In this document: positions 22,941 to 34,231 of the stretch, piece after piece
Layout of the letters: each line of letters starts with the position of its first letter
Position numbering within the stretch: the first letter of the stretch is position 1
Assembly (NCBI GenBank): GCA_963971405.1
Contig: OZ020492.1
Location: forward strand, 2,418,001-2,482,000
Source: Psococerastis gibbosa
Taxonomy: Eukaryota > Arthropoda > Insecta > Psocodea > Psocidae
DNA: 64,000 nucleotides
Direction: 5' to 3'
The notes under the pieces: model-generated
Database searches by the model: none
Seen by the model: only the letters and a program-made list of their open reading frames with translations
Told to the model about the DNA's origin: nothing
Made by a program: the position numbers and the translations under genes

Positions 22941-23419
22941 TTATTGTAATTCATATTATAATAACGTACGACGAGTACTTTCAACACGAATTCGATATTT
23001 AATTTTTTACTCCTGTCAATATTCACATTTTTATTTGTACCGTACTTTCCATATTGTATGCTATAAGTATTGTACGTTTCAAATTGTATTGCGTATTATA
23101 ATTTAACGGCTACTATGACGCCATGTCTCAATGCAGTTATCTTATCTTATCCAAATGGATTTAGTATTTTGCATCCTGTACTGTCCTATAGTAATATTGC
23201 ATGAATCAATTCCTTGACTAAATTATAATTCAATTGGGGATAAATTTACCAACTGTGCTTAATTTTGTTCTAGGTAAGTAATAGTGGCTCATTCCGGCAC
23301 TAATTCGACGTTCAGCCGCACGAGATTTTGTAAGTTGCAGAAAAAGTGTTCTGTTAGTGAACAGAAACTAAACGGATGAATTGAAGGCTCTGGCGTAAGA
23401 AGGCGTTAAATGACATTAA

Positions 23420-23802
23420 GGCGCACATTCCATTGACCGGCTAGGGCTATTTCCAAAAACAGTGACGTGGTAGCAGACATTCAAGACTTAGGTTGCGTTT
23501 CCACCGATCTCGCATTGCAGAATGCAAATGACATTGACGGAAATTAGAATTTTTCTTTTTATAGAAATCTATTAATATGTTTGTACTTAACATATCCCAT
23601 GACGCCATTTTTTAATTTAAGTTTGTTTGTTTGTGATTTTACTGTATGATCAATGATCAATTTTAACTATGGCATAGAGGAAAATAAACATTTCCGTCAA
23701 TTCTACAATGCGAGGTCGGTGGACCCCCACCTAAGTCTTGAATGTCTGCTACCACGTCACCGTTTTTGGAAATAGCCCTAGCCGGTCAATGGAATGGGCA
23801 CC
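23420..23802 (+). mobile_element. PIF/Harbinger-like MITE ('H-MITE'), copy 1, 383 bp
   Basis: Starts GGCGCACATTCCATTGACCG and ends CGGTCAATGGAATGGGCACC. The inverted repeats extend about 130 bp (TAGGGCTATTTCC, GACGTGGTAGCAGACATTCA, CGACCTCGCATTGCAGAAT and their reverse complements). TAA flanks both ends (23,417-23,419; 23,803-23,805). TTA/TAA 3-bp target duplication plus GGC-type termini is the PIF/Harbinger pattern. There is no transposase ORF. Confidence 0.8.
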
Positions 23803-24227
23803 TAAAACAAAAATAACGTATGTCAATTAAAAAGAATCCGCAATTGGCTTATAGAAACCGAAGTGTCATAAAAAATTGTAAAATTTAAAAATACATTCCA
23901 TCACGTACATACCACAGCACACAATACATACATTCATACATACTTATTTTAGTTAATCTAGTCTAAATTAAAATTTTCCCCCTAAAACGGGTCTAGCCCA
24001 AAGGGCTTTTTTATATTGTATATTTATTGTTTTGTAGAGATGGAAAATAAACTGTTCATTCATTAATTTCATAAATAAAGCGTTCATAAAATATTAATTT
24101 TCTAAATACATAACCTAAAAATGCTAAAAACCCACATACACTTTCAAATTGTTCTCAACGGCCGTAGTAATACATTTTGGAAATGATTCCCTAACCAGTT
24201 ATTTTTAAATAAATTAAACATAATAAA

Positions 24228-24765
24228 AGGTTAATCGCATAAAAACCATTTAATGAATGAATTAACCTCTTCAGTCGCCTCAATGAGTAAATAAATAAAT
24301 ATATTTCTGTTACATTATACAATACCGTACAAGTGCAAGAGAGAAAAAAAAATCGTCAAAATCAGGTAGTTCTGTCATTTTCATTGTGGTAGTGCCTCAG
24401 TGACAGTGTAGAAAGCTTTCTCTAAGAGATGGTTTCTAAGCAATTTAGGGATGTTAAAACTGTTTATCGCCGCTCTCAGTTCAATCGGGAGTTTGCTAAG
24501 TTAGGCGAAACCTTGTAGTATAGGATCCAGTCGCTCACACTTGGCTGTGCGTGGCGCTGGCCTTACAAGGTCTCCCCGTTACCTCGTGTTGTAGGTGTGG
24601 GTGTCCCCGTTTTGTTTAAACGTTCCCCACACCTCAGGCTTTAAAATATGGAAAGTACATTTAACTATGTACTGACTTGGGCTGAGTTACGACACGTCTC
24701 CGATCACATGGCGCGTAGAGACTGGCACAAGTACAAGCACGCTACCACCTTGCCACCGAAGACGA
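24228..24765 (-). mobile_element. SINE2 copy split by a non-LTR retrotransposon insertion
   Basis: 24,228-24,290 is the 3' half of SINE2 (AAAGGTTAATCGCATAAAAA ... CAGTCGCCTCAATGAGTA on the plus strand). 24,680-24,765 is its 5' half (GAGTTACGACACGTCTCCGA ... CACGCTACCACCTTGCCACC). The roughly 390 bp between them is a CR1-like fragment, so the retroelement landed in a pre-existing SINE2. Confidence 0.65.
24291..24675 (-). pseudogene. CR1/L2-like retrotransposon 3' end nested in SINE2
   Basis: Minus-strand reading contains LSKLPIELRAAINSFNIPKL then LRNHLLEKAFYTVTEAL before the 3' UTR. The 'LP..(L)R...(I/N).FK..L...LL..AFY(T/S)V.E' pattern is the CR1/L2/Daphne-type RT C-terminus. Upstream (24,500-24,620) a phrase like TRGNGETL is visible, but frames are broken. 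The tail is AAATAAATATA. Confidence 0.65.
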
Positions 24766-25314
24766 TACATGCATGAAGATACAACACAATGCATGATTTC
24801 ATTTTTACTCGTTCACGTTCTTGTCTAATTTACCTCCCTATATGAGAAGGCAATAAAAAATAAATACAATCATATAATAGACTGTGTACATTGGGGCAGA
24901 GTGTTGCAAGCTGAAACCCAAAGGTGACCTATCGTTGAGTAATAGGCTGTCTATATGGTAGTGGTGAATGATGGGTCCAATATTGTTATTCTTACGCAAT
25001 GCTTCGACTTCTCAATAAATATACACATGGTTTGGAGTAAATGAAGCCCCCACCTACTTCCTTCTTTTCGCGCAAAGACAAACTTCTTATGAAAAATCGA
25101 TCGTAGAGCCATCAATGAGATGTCATAAATTAGAATATTTGTTCCTCTACATTTTGGTGTGTAGTATGTTGCCGTCACTAACACGTCACATTGGCCACAG
25201 TTTCGGAAGTCCTTCGAAGTGACATCTTCAGTGTATTTACTTTTTACAAATCAAGTTCAATAACTGTGCTCGATCGGTGCGGGTGTCGGCCACATAATAT
25301 AAAATAAATTAATT

Positions 25315-25475
25315 AATAAATATATATTTCGGTTAAATTATACAATCAAGTAACTAACAAGAAAGTATTAAGTAAAATCGTCAAAATCTGGTTGGTCTGG
25401 CATTGTCATTGTGTTAGTGCTTCAGTGACAGTGTAGAAAGCTTTCTCTAAGAGATGGTCTCTAAGCAATGTACAT
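25315..25475 (-). pseudogene. Second 3' end of the same CR1/L2-like family
   Basis: About 150 bp closely matching 24,300-24,445 (AATCGTCAAAATCTGGTTGG, TCAGTGACAGTGTAGAAAGC, TTTCTCTAAGAGATGGTCTC). 5'-truncated. Confidence 0.65.
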
Positions 25476-27480
25476 TGACAGATAGAGGAACATTTTTTGC
25501 CCTTTATGACGTCGTATATTGGCTCTATGATCGATTTTTCATGAGAAATTCGGCTTTTGAGAAAGAAAGAAAAACAACTAATAGCGGTGGTTCTATTTGA
25601 CCTTAAGGCTCCAATTTCTCCGGAAATATTAGTTGTAGAGCTTTTATGAAAGATTTAGGTCTAGACCTGCTCTTCGTGGTAAGTTGTGGTCAGCACCAAT
25701 GAAGTTAAAGTACCCATTAGGGTTGGGTGGACCCAGGTCCGGTGGAAAGTTATCCTTTCGCTTCTAGTCTCGAACCTCGGCATTCCGTTTCATAGTCTGT
25801 TTCTCTACTAACTGGAATATTCCGAACCATGGCCTCTGATTGAGAAAGAAGATAGACAGACAGTTTGAGCTCATTATATATTAACAAAATGGCTTCCTGC
25901 CAAATAGTTTTATCTATATCCGCCCCTGGTGCTGGCAGTGACAAATTAGGTCCATTTAGGGCAGCCTAAAACCATGATATCACTATGTTGCATCCAACAA
26001 GCTCGGTTTGTCCGTTCTATGCCATTTGTTAGGGAGAAAGCTGTGCGGGTGCCTCCTCTGGGACTCGGCCTCCCATATATAGGCAACAATCAACACTCTT
26101 GTTGTTAATCACCTATGCTTAGCTAATGGTCCAAACAGTTCGCAGGTATTTTTTTTCGAACCCCGTTATAAATGATTTAGACGGAGAGTAGAGTAGTGGT
26201 TAATGGTGCGGGATATCATTCAAAAGTTCTCTGGGTCTAATCCAGTATTCGTCAGAAATGTACTTTTGTTGTACTTAAACATATTTTGTATAAGAGACGG
26301 GTTTGGTGCAGTGGGCAGCATACCACCTCGGCAAGGTACGAATCCAGTTTCTGTCCATTTTTTCATGTCTTCCTTTCTCTAATTCTCCTGCCTATAGAGG
26401 CTTTCTGCAAAGTTAAATAGGTACTCCCATATGTCTCTACTTGTTGTAACATGTGATAACACACAATATTGAAATATTTTGTCCTATTTTAGAGGGAGTG
26501 TAAACCAGGCGGTTCCGTCAGTATTCCTAAAAAAAATTGGTTACCAAATACACCGATCGACAAAAAAAACACAATCGAAATTTGCAAATTTGGTTTAATA
26601 ATCCCCCCCCCTCCACCCACAACACACATACCTTGTGGATTCTTTTATCTGGACAACCCCGACGATATTATCAAATGCATTAAAGCCACCATTTTCTCAT
26701 TTGCAAATATACAACTATAATTCCGACGATCTGCAAACGATCTGTACTTCGCTTACGGCAACAACTAATTCTGACACATTAAATTCTTAACCACGCCAGT
26801 AATTGAAAATAACAAATAGTTACTCCTCCTCGCTTTGCCTTGACTCACGCATGACCTAAATGCTTGCAAAAACCTTGTACCTCGGTACCTATAGGTCATT
26901 GATGAGCCTAATACTCTGTAATAACGTTATTTGCCGAGTAAATTACCTAATTGCCAGGGTTAAGAAGCGCAGTTGCATTACTAACTCGGTACCTATTCAT
27001 GATATTTTTTCCCTATTTTTTTGGGCGTCATTGGATAGGCTTTTTGTTAATTTTTGCCTGATTGCAGGTACAGCGAAGTAGTTTTAGAGCGTTCCCAATA
27101 GTGTTTGTGTTGTTGCAGTCCACCCACACCTTACATAAAACTTTCAATGTCTGGAGGGTCAACCTAGGTACAGGTATCTATTGCCCCCCGTGATGCAATG
27201 TCATTATCCAATAAGTTGATTTCGACCCATGCTTTCGACGCCTAAAAAACTGGGCTGAATTATGTTTTCTGACAACTGCTGCGATCGTCCTTCAAAGGGC
27301 GGATCCAGCGGAAAATTAGGGAGAAGGGGTCGCAAGTTTTTTGAAAGTTTAAAAGGTAATTTTTTGTTGTTGAAAAGTTGAGTTTTATTCATTTATTTTT
27401 ACTAGGTATCTTTGAATTTACTCATTTGGGGGGGGGGGGGGGTCATGACCCCGCCATTGTCGTCATTCCTTATACATGTT
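25476..27480. other. No gene recognised; minor tRNA-like relics
   Basis: About 26,290-26,350 contains TTTGGTGCAGTGGGCAGCAT and GGTACGAATCC (A/B-box-like). 26,185-26,255 contains a weaker pair. About 27,422-27,442 is a run of 14 G. No exon or intact ORF is supported. Confidence 0.35.
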
Positions 27481-27486
27481 TTGCCA

Positions 27487-27617
27487 GTTTCCTTGGGGGT
27501 GAATTTAAGTCAACCATATTGTCACATTTTCTCATATTTAGGGGTAATTTGTGGCCTATTTTACCCTATCACCACCACTACTACTGCTTGGTTCTTCAAG
27601 TCCGTTTTTCCTTTATG

Positions 27618-27660
<43 letters not shown>
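27487..27660 (+). repeat. Direct repeat D, copy 1, with (TA)n microsatellite
   Basis: TTCCTTGGGGGTGAATTTAA to CTTTATGAATAATATATATA recurs at 28,532-28,690 with few differences. The two copies bracket the retrotransposon ORF at 27.8-28.4 kb. (TA)n runs to 27,656. Confidence 0.8.
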
Positions 27661-27663
<3 letters not shown>

Positions 27664-27814
27664 AATAATAATAATATAATTCAATACAATAATGCCATGT
27701 TACAGCGTTTTCTTAAGTCCATATCGCAAGGCAAGGGCCCGTGTGCGACTTATACTATCTGGCTATGGAGGGGGGGGGGGGGGGGAGGTGGAGTGTTTAC
27801 GGGGTGGTATACTT

Positions 27815-28375
27815 TTATGTTGGTGGTAGTTCGGTCTTTATCCATTGTGTAACTGCTCTTTTGAAACAATTGAAGTTTTTTAATGACTTTATTTGGATTG
27901 GTAGTTTATTGTAATAGGATATGCCTACATATTCAGATTGGTGTTGAGATCTTGTGGTTCGAACAGTTTGTTGTGTGAAAGGATGTGTGTGGAGCCATTT
28001 TGTGTTGTGTGAGTGTTGTACAGATTTTAAGTTTTGTTTTTGATTGCGTACTAATATTATTGAGCTTTTTATATGTAATTGTTTAACGTCTAGGACATCC
28101 ACTAAAATGTATAGGTCTTTTGTTGGATATAATGTCCCCTTTTTATGTATAATTTTTAGGATTGTTCTTTGTACGGTATTGACTTTGTCCGTTACATTTT
28201 GGTAGGCACCTCCCCAGGCTGATATTGCATATGTTAGATGGGATTCCGCTATAGCGTAATAAAAGGATTTAATTAGAGGTTCTTGTGCAAAGTTACGAAG
28301 TTGGACAAATTTATATATAGTTTTTCTTAGTTTGTTGGCAACCAATTGAGTATATATATATAATATATATAACAT
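27815..28375 (-). pseudogene. Non-LTR retrotransposon RT C-terminal region (CR1/I-superfamily-like), 186-codon open frame
   Basis: Conserved signature phrases: LVANKLRKTIYKFVQLRNFA, YYAIAESHLTYAISAWGGAY, NTVQRTILKIIHKK and YYNKLPIQIKSLKNFNCFKR. The 'SHL.YAI..WG.......(V)...Q(R/K)..L(K/R).I' and 'YN.LP..IK....F..FK' segments lie just after the RT catalytic core in CR1/Jockey/L2-type elements. The catalytic YxDD box is not present, so this is a 5'-truncated insertion. The frame is intact, implying a fairly young copy, and it ends in TA repeats. Confidence 0.75.
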
Positions 28376-28531
28376 TATAATATTAATGGGTCTGGCGGGA
28401 ATTTGACCATTTTCAGGTTAAATTTTTGTTAGCTCCGGTAGCTAAACTCCATCAAATCACAAGAAATATCGTTCTAATTGCTCAGTCTGCAGGTTGCTGC
28501 AACTCAACGTTTCCAAAAGAAGTACTGTGTT

Positions 28532-28700
28532 TTCCTTGGGGGTGAATTTAAGTCAACCATATTGTCACGTTTTCTCATATTTAGGGGTAACTTTTGGCCT
28601 ATTTTACCCTATCACCACCACTACTACTGCTTGGTTCTTCAAGTCCTTTTTTCCTTTATGAATAATATATATATATTATATATATATATTCCAAAAGAAG
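28532..28700 (+). repeat. Direct repeat D, copy 2
   Basis: Matches 27,487-27,650. It is bracketed by a shorter repeat, CCAAAAGAAGTACTGTGTTT (about 28,511 and 28,690). Confidence 0.8.
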
Positions 28701-29021
28701 TACTGTGTTTTTTTATGCTATGCCAATGGCTGGCGTCATAGTTAAGAGGGTTATCCTTATAAATATATCCATAAATGCAGATCTAGCTGATCTAGGCCAA
28801 TTTAATGGGTATTTAATTTAATTTACCTCGTCTGATTTCTCTTTTTTTATTTATTTTTTTACTTCGTCTGGACCTTAAAGTTCCATTCGACCACGACTCA
28901 TCAGCCAGTCGTAGTGAAAAATCTCATTTGATCCTATAGTCCTAGCTTTTGGATACACAACGCTTTAACAATCGTTGGACTCACCCGAAACCAACTTAGA
29001 TTTGGGCAATTAATAATTTTC

Positions 29022-29217
29022 TTATTACTAAACTGAAAGAACCCAGCGGAGATAGGGCTTTAAAGCCCTCTCTTACACTCAACAAGGAAGGCTCGAGACC
29101 GCCTTCTTTTCACAACCTCCGCAGCATGGCCAGAAAATGTAGCTAGCGTAGGACTCGAACCAACAACCTTTCGGGTGAAAGTCAGGGGACGTACCACTAT
29201 GCTATATATGTCCTGAC
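29022..29217 (-). mobile_element. SINE1, full length
   Basis: B box (inverted) GGACTCGAACC at about 29,150, then AACAACCTTTCGGGTGAAAG and the GGGCTTTAAAGCCC foldback. The tail side is reduced. Confidence 0.8.
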
Positions 29218-29384
29218 CATGCCATAGGCTTATTGGTTTGCACAGAGTTGAAAGGTTAGCCGCAACTCAATAAGGGAGTTGCATCACTGCGTATGTGAAT
29301 GAACACACTAACCAACTTGCAAAACATACGGTACTGTTTCGAATCAATGTGCCCCTTTAAGGTTTAACAAAAGCTGTTTTACAG

Positions 29385-29630
29385 TGCATATAATTAAATT
29401 ATGCCAATATGACATGTCATTACTGCATTTAAGCCTATAACTTTAACAGTGGCGCATGTAGAGCTTGATTTCCGAGGGGACAGTCTTAGTTGAAACGACG
29501 TGAGTTCTCGGTCTTAGTTCATATAATTGAATTATTTCAATATGACATGTCATTGTTGCATTTAAGCCTATATCTTCAAACAGTGGCGCATCTAGAGCTT
29601 AATTTCTGAAGCGGGGAAACGCTGCTTACG
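29385..29630. repeat. Tandem duplication, period about 130 bp
   Basis: TATAATTAAATTATGCCAAT...AATATGACATGTCATTACTG...GTGGCGCATGTAGAGCTTGA is repeated about 130 bp downstream as TATAATTGAATTATTTCAAT...AATATGACATGTCATTGTTG...GTGGCGCATCTAGAGCTTAA. Confidence 0.7.
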
Positions 29631-29773
29631 GACATGTAGCTGACCGCAACATCCCAAATAGAGCAGTGTTAAAGAGAAGATCCTCTACCAGTCCTCAGGC
29701 CTAGCACCACAATCATTCATTCATTCATTGGATTGTCTTGCCATGGTTTTTCTTGGCGTGAACATTAGGGTTT

Positions 29774-29838
29774 AAATAATTAAATAAATAATAAATAAAT
29801 AAGGACTTTTTATTGTTTCTATTACTAAGCCAACCTAG
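29774..29838 (-). mobile_element. SINE1 3' tail fragment
   Basis: AATAAATAATAAATAAATAA then TTTCTATTACTAAGCCAACC and TAGCGAGGA. Confidence 0.65.
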
Positions 29839-30322
29839 CGAGGAATAAAATTATTAATTATGTCTCCATTGCTTCCATCACATTCGGATGTATTTTATTT
29901 TCTACTAGCTAGCCCGAGGGACCTTCGTATCGCCTACTACCCGTTCAAAAGTTTTAGTTTTCTCACTTTTTAAGTTGTTAACAAAGTCGAAACAATTTTA
30001 ATTCAATTTAATTTCATGTAAATATTTTTTTTGTATTTTTTTGGTCCAGGAACCATCGGGAGGAAGCACCCTACCAAGATTTCATCACAAAGTAATCAGT
30101 GGTTTCGTAACTTATCCCGGACATCCGAAAAACATAGATATGTCGTGGCCATATCGTTGATTTACATACTTTATGAAATGCTCGCATTGTCACATTTCAT
30201 GAAATTTATCAGTGTCTATTGGCCACATCTTGATGGGGTTGGGGCAGATCAATGATAAGAAATCGTTAAATCAATATGGGTAACTTAACTTCATGAAATG
30301 GTCAAAATGATATTATAGATTT

Positions 30323-30401
30323 ATAGCCCTAACTCCGCTAGGTTGGCTTAGTAATAGAACAACTAAAAGTCAAGATTTATTATTTATTTATTTATTATTT
30401 G
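30323..30401 (+). mobile_element. SINE1 3' fragment
   Basis: TATAGCCCTAACTCCGCTAG, TTGGCTTAGTAATAGAACAA, then (ATTT)n. Confidence 0.7.
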
Positions 30402-30479
30402 GTCATATCGTAAAATATTTACATTCATTAGGTAGGGGCGCTGCAAGCATAGAGACACCCTATTTATACGATACGGCCA

Positions 30480-30573
30480 AATGCAGATTAAAAAATCCGT
30501 TGAAATCTCGGAATCGAAAATTTCGACCATCACAAAGCTTTCCTTATACTACGTATAAATTGGAAAGCAAAAA
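30480..30573 (+). mobile_element. GCTTTCC element, 3' fragment
   Basis: CCGTTGAAATCTCGGAATCG, TTCGACCATCACAAAGCTTT and the terminal hairpin CTTATACTACGTATAAATTG followed by GAAAGC. Confidence 0.65.
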
Positions 30574-30786
30574 TCGTGAAATGTTGACGATTTACTGATC
30601 TGGTAAAATTAAGTTGCCTCATGAAAATCTTGAGTATTTCATGTAATGAGCAAATCCACGATATGGCCACGTCTGATACATAGATAGACTGTGTTCTTAA
30701 GTATTTCAAATTAATCTATACAATTTGTGAAAGATAAATCGGTTTCAAAGATGTTAGAGCTATTGCCAATTCGAAAATTACATTAA

Positions 30787-31157
30787 GGCGCCCATTCCAT
30801 TGACCGGCTAGGGCTATTTCCGACAACGATGACGTGGTAGCAGACATTCAAGACTTAGGTGCGTTTCCACCGACCTCGCATTGCAGAATGCAAATGACAT
30901 TGACGGAAATTAGAAATAGAAATCTATTAAAATGTTTGTACTTAACATATCCCATGACGCCATTTTTTAATTTTAGTTTGTTTGTTTGTGATTTTATTGT
31001 ATGATCATTGATCAATTTTAACTATGGCATAGAGGAAAATAAACATTTCCGTCAATTCTGCAATGCGAGGTCGGTGGAAACACCACCTAAGTCTTGAGTG
31101 TCTGCTACCACGTCACCGTTTTGGAAATAGCCCTAGCCGGTCAATGGAATGGGCACC
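30787..31157 (+). mobile_element. PIF/Harbinger-like MITE ('H-MITE'), copy 2, 371 bp
   Basis: GGCGCCCATTCCATTGACCG at the left end, CGGTCAATGGAATGGGCACC at the right. TAA is on both flanks (30,784-30,786; 31,158-31,160). Same orientation as copy 1, and lacks a TTTTTCTTTTT stretch present in copy 1. Confidence 0.8.
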
Positions 31158-31490
31158 TAACTGGTGAAGAATGCTTGGTTTAAAGCTATTATCAGCACCA
31201 CCTTACTTTACAATAACTCAGCTCTCGGTTGCAACTTATGTATTGGTCAGATGTTGTAACAAAGTATATAAGATGGGGGTCACCCGGGGGTCACGTCTCC
31301 GATATTACTCACCTAATATATGACTCTTCAAATAAATAACTTTTATTGGTGGCTCATTCTCAATAGGTTTCTAATATATTATTTTTGAAGATTAGTATTT
31401 CTAATGGTTTGTTCGTGGACATGTAACAGTATTTACCGTCCCAATAGGTTTTGTTGGCTAGTTGTATTGTAATCCGTATTATATAGGACA

Positions 31491-31722
31491 TAGTCAGGAT
31501 ATGTAGAGTAGTGGTACAGACGCCGACTTTTTTCACCCGAAAGGTTGTTGGTTCGAGTCCCGCACTTGCTATATTTTCTGGTCATGCTTTGGGGGGCATG
31601 TAAAAAAGACGGTCCCAAACCTTCCTAGTTGAGTGTAAGAGAGGGCTTTTTTATAGCTCTAACTCCGCTAGGCTCGCTTAGTAATTGAACAAAAAGTCCA
31701 TATTTATTTATCTATTTATTGC
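31491..31722 (+). mobile_element. SINE1, full length
   Basis: TAGTCAGGATATGTAGAGTA head, GGTTCGAGTCC B box, AGAGGGCTTTTTTATAGCTC, (ATTT)n tail. Directly abuts a GCTTTCC element. Confidence 0.8.
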
Positions 31723-32260
31723 TTTCCAATTTATACGTAGTATAAGGAAAGCTTTGTGACGGTCAATATTTTCGACTCTGATCCCCTTGATAGTTTGCTG
31801 CTGGGAGTAAAAAAAAATAAAAATAAGTCTATTTTCATGAAAAATGACTAAAAATTAATTTTTCTACGGAACCTTTCTATCGTTGATTTCTACCTTCAGG
31901 CATGCTTTAGTTGCTTAATAGAGTAACACAACCAAACAGGTTGCTTTCCCAAAAAAAATATTTGGTTCCGTGCAAAAAACAATTTTTTGAAGAAATTATG
32001 GAAACTTAACGCTCCAATACATTGCGAGCCCTAGCCCTGCCATTGTTACTACTGTGACAAAGCATTGGTCTGTTCGTTCCAGAATATGCAATTGAGTTTT
32101 AAGGGGATTATAATATATTGAGGTGGACCCCCCCCCCTCAAGGGATCCGATATTTAACCATAGGGAAATTATTTACTATGAAATTACACATTATGTCTAT
32201 ATCTACTAATTTATAAATTGGAAAGCATGTTCGAGTTAACTTGGACCGGTTCTTTATATA
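31723..32260 (-). mobile_element. GCTTTCC element, internally deleted copy
   Basis: Starts GCTTTCCAATTTATACGTAG / TATAAGGAAAGC and ends near AAATTGGAAAGCATGTTCGA and GACCGGTTCT. Compared with 34.2-35.1 kb it lacks the segment with the CAGA microsatellite. Confidence 0.65.
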
Positions 32261-32831
32261 GTAATCAGTGGCGCTCGGAAAAAAAATTCCGGGGGGGGGG
32301 AACGAAAAAGTGCAATGGCGAACGAAGGTCTGTAGTATCAGAAGGCCATAGCTTTTGCTATAGATATTTGTTTTTGTGAGTTTTTCGCTGAAAAAAATTA
32401 TACTCATTCTCATTTTTGCGTTTTTACGTTTTTTACGGCTACTAAGTCAAGCAAGTTCAAGGTTCATAAAATCAAAAGATAAATTTAAAAAAATTATATC
32501 AGTTTGTCGTTAAGATTACCGTTGACATTGGCCACCCCCTGGATCGACGCTAAATAGGTTGGTTTACATTTTTTTTATTAAAGTTCATACTTAAGTTATA
32601 GCGATTTGGCCCATTAAATTTGTAGAAGTAATTCATACATCGCTCCTTGATTTGCTTTTTTGAATTTGAACTTTGAATTTCAACTGCTTTAAGGTTTTGA
32701 GAAAATCAATTCTGTTTCCCCTCTTTTTTACGTCCAATCGTCGTATCTGGAAGCCTGTAAAAAATCGAACATTTCTTGGCTGAATTGTATAGGAGATAAT
32801 ACACTAAAACCACCGAAAAAAACAACTTAGG

Positions 32832-33053
32832 AATAAATAAATAAATAAATATTGACTTTTTTGTTCTATTACTAAGCCAACCTAGCGGAGTTAGGGCTAT
32901 AAAGCCCTCTCTTATACTCAACTAGGAAGACCCGGGACCGCCTCCTTTACATGCCCTCCGAAGCATGGCCAGAAAACGTAAGAAGTGTAGGACTCGAACC
33001 AACAACCTTTCGGGTGAAAGTCAGAGTCCGTACCGCTACTCTACATGTCCTGA
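32832..33053 (-). mobile_element. SINE1, full length
   Basis: (AAAT)n then TTCTATTACTAAGCCAACCT, AGGGCTATAAAGCCCT, GGACTCGAACC (inverted B box at about 32,990) and CTCTACATGTCCTGA. Confidence 0.85.
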
Positions 33054-34125
33054 ACGCTCTCCTGAAAAGTTAGCATTTTTCAGTTGGGAAAGTTGACAAA
33101 TCAAAGAGCGATATATAAGGTGATTTTAATTTCTGTTGTTATGTTTCCATGAATTCGATAATTCGGTAAATTTCTGTTGCCTATCAGTTTCAAAAACCCC
33201 TTGACCAAAGTTAAAAAAAATCCTCGTAGTGCTATGTTTGAAATAATCCTCTGCTAATTGAACAGTCCAAATCGGTTTAACGTAAGTATTAATTAAATCA
33301 AAAATTTAACGAACCTATTTTAGGGTGATTCAGGGGTGGCCAGTGTCTACGGCTAACGCTAATTAGTTAATTAATTAATTAATTACAGGCTATTCTTAGT
33401 ATCATATCGGTATTATATGATTATTAATTTTTTATGAAGTCACTCGGGACTGTCTCATGCAAGGAACCGCTGAGATCTTTAGTGAGTGGAAAAATTGGCC
33501 CCCTCCTTGCTTCGATCCCCAAAGCCCAAGTTAGAGTGGTTGGGTGGACACATATAATTCTTGTTAATAATTAGTTTTGGGGAGAAACGTGTGACGCCGC
33601 AAATTACAAGTAAACACTTAATAATAGGTTGCCAGGCAAATGGTCGGTCAGTTTGAGTCGTGCCTCACTGTACCTATTGTCCTTTTTCAGCGTATCATAA
33701 GGACTTACGTTGTTGCCATAATTTTAAATATAACTCCGGACTGTCTTGTCTATAATTTGTGGTACATTCTTCGATAGGGACAATTTTCGAATCGACGCCC
33801 GTCTTACTTATACTCCCAGGAATTCGATTTTTTTTTTCAATGCTTTATGGCTCTGCTCACTCACAGGAGGTAGGCTGGTGTTTTTTTTTTCTCTTTTTGT
33901 ACCTGCCTGGTAAAGTAGGTTAGGTGACAATTTTTTACGGCTCTTCCACTCGAGCTCCATTACGGGAGACACTATTTAACCTCGATCCAGTTGAACTGCC
34001 GTAGCACCAACCAAATAATATCCGAAAAAACCGAAATTCAAAACTAGGACTTGAAACCTTTCCTAATATAATGTTGTGAAGAGGTTGACTATTCAACTTA
34101 AGAGGATGTCGAACGTAGAAAATTG
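33054..34125. other. No gene recognised
   Basis: AT-rich with a (TTAA)n run at about 33,365-33,386. No supported feature. Confidence 0.35.
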
Positions 34126-34129
34126 GTAC

Positions 34130-34231
34130 ACTAAAATCTGATGTTTATTGAATTTTCCTTTTTTATTATATTTACTAAGCAAGTTATTTAGTATATTCAA
34201 ATTGTAGAAGACTTTATCATATTTTAAGGCA
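34130..34231. mobile_element. Relic of the TTAA-flanked MITE
   Basis: GCAAGTTATTTAGTATATTC, AAATTGTAGAAGACTTTATC and ATATTTTAAGGCATTTTT follow the order of the 10.7-kb element (GCATGTTATTAAAGATTTGG, GTTGCAGAAGACTACTTAAT, GAGGCATTTTT). It is cut off where the GCTTTCC element begins, implying the latter inserted into it. Confidence 0.45.

Noticed and set aside
25805..25835. TGGAATATTCCGAACCAT, which resembles the YWN..NP(I/M) end of the missing upstream ephrin exon
   Set aside because: No tyrosine codon before it, no GT donor after AT in the required phase, and no ephrin-like coding upstream.
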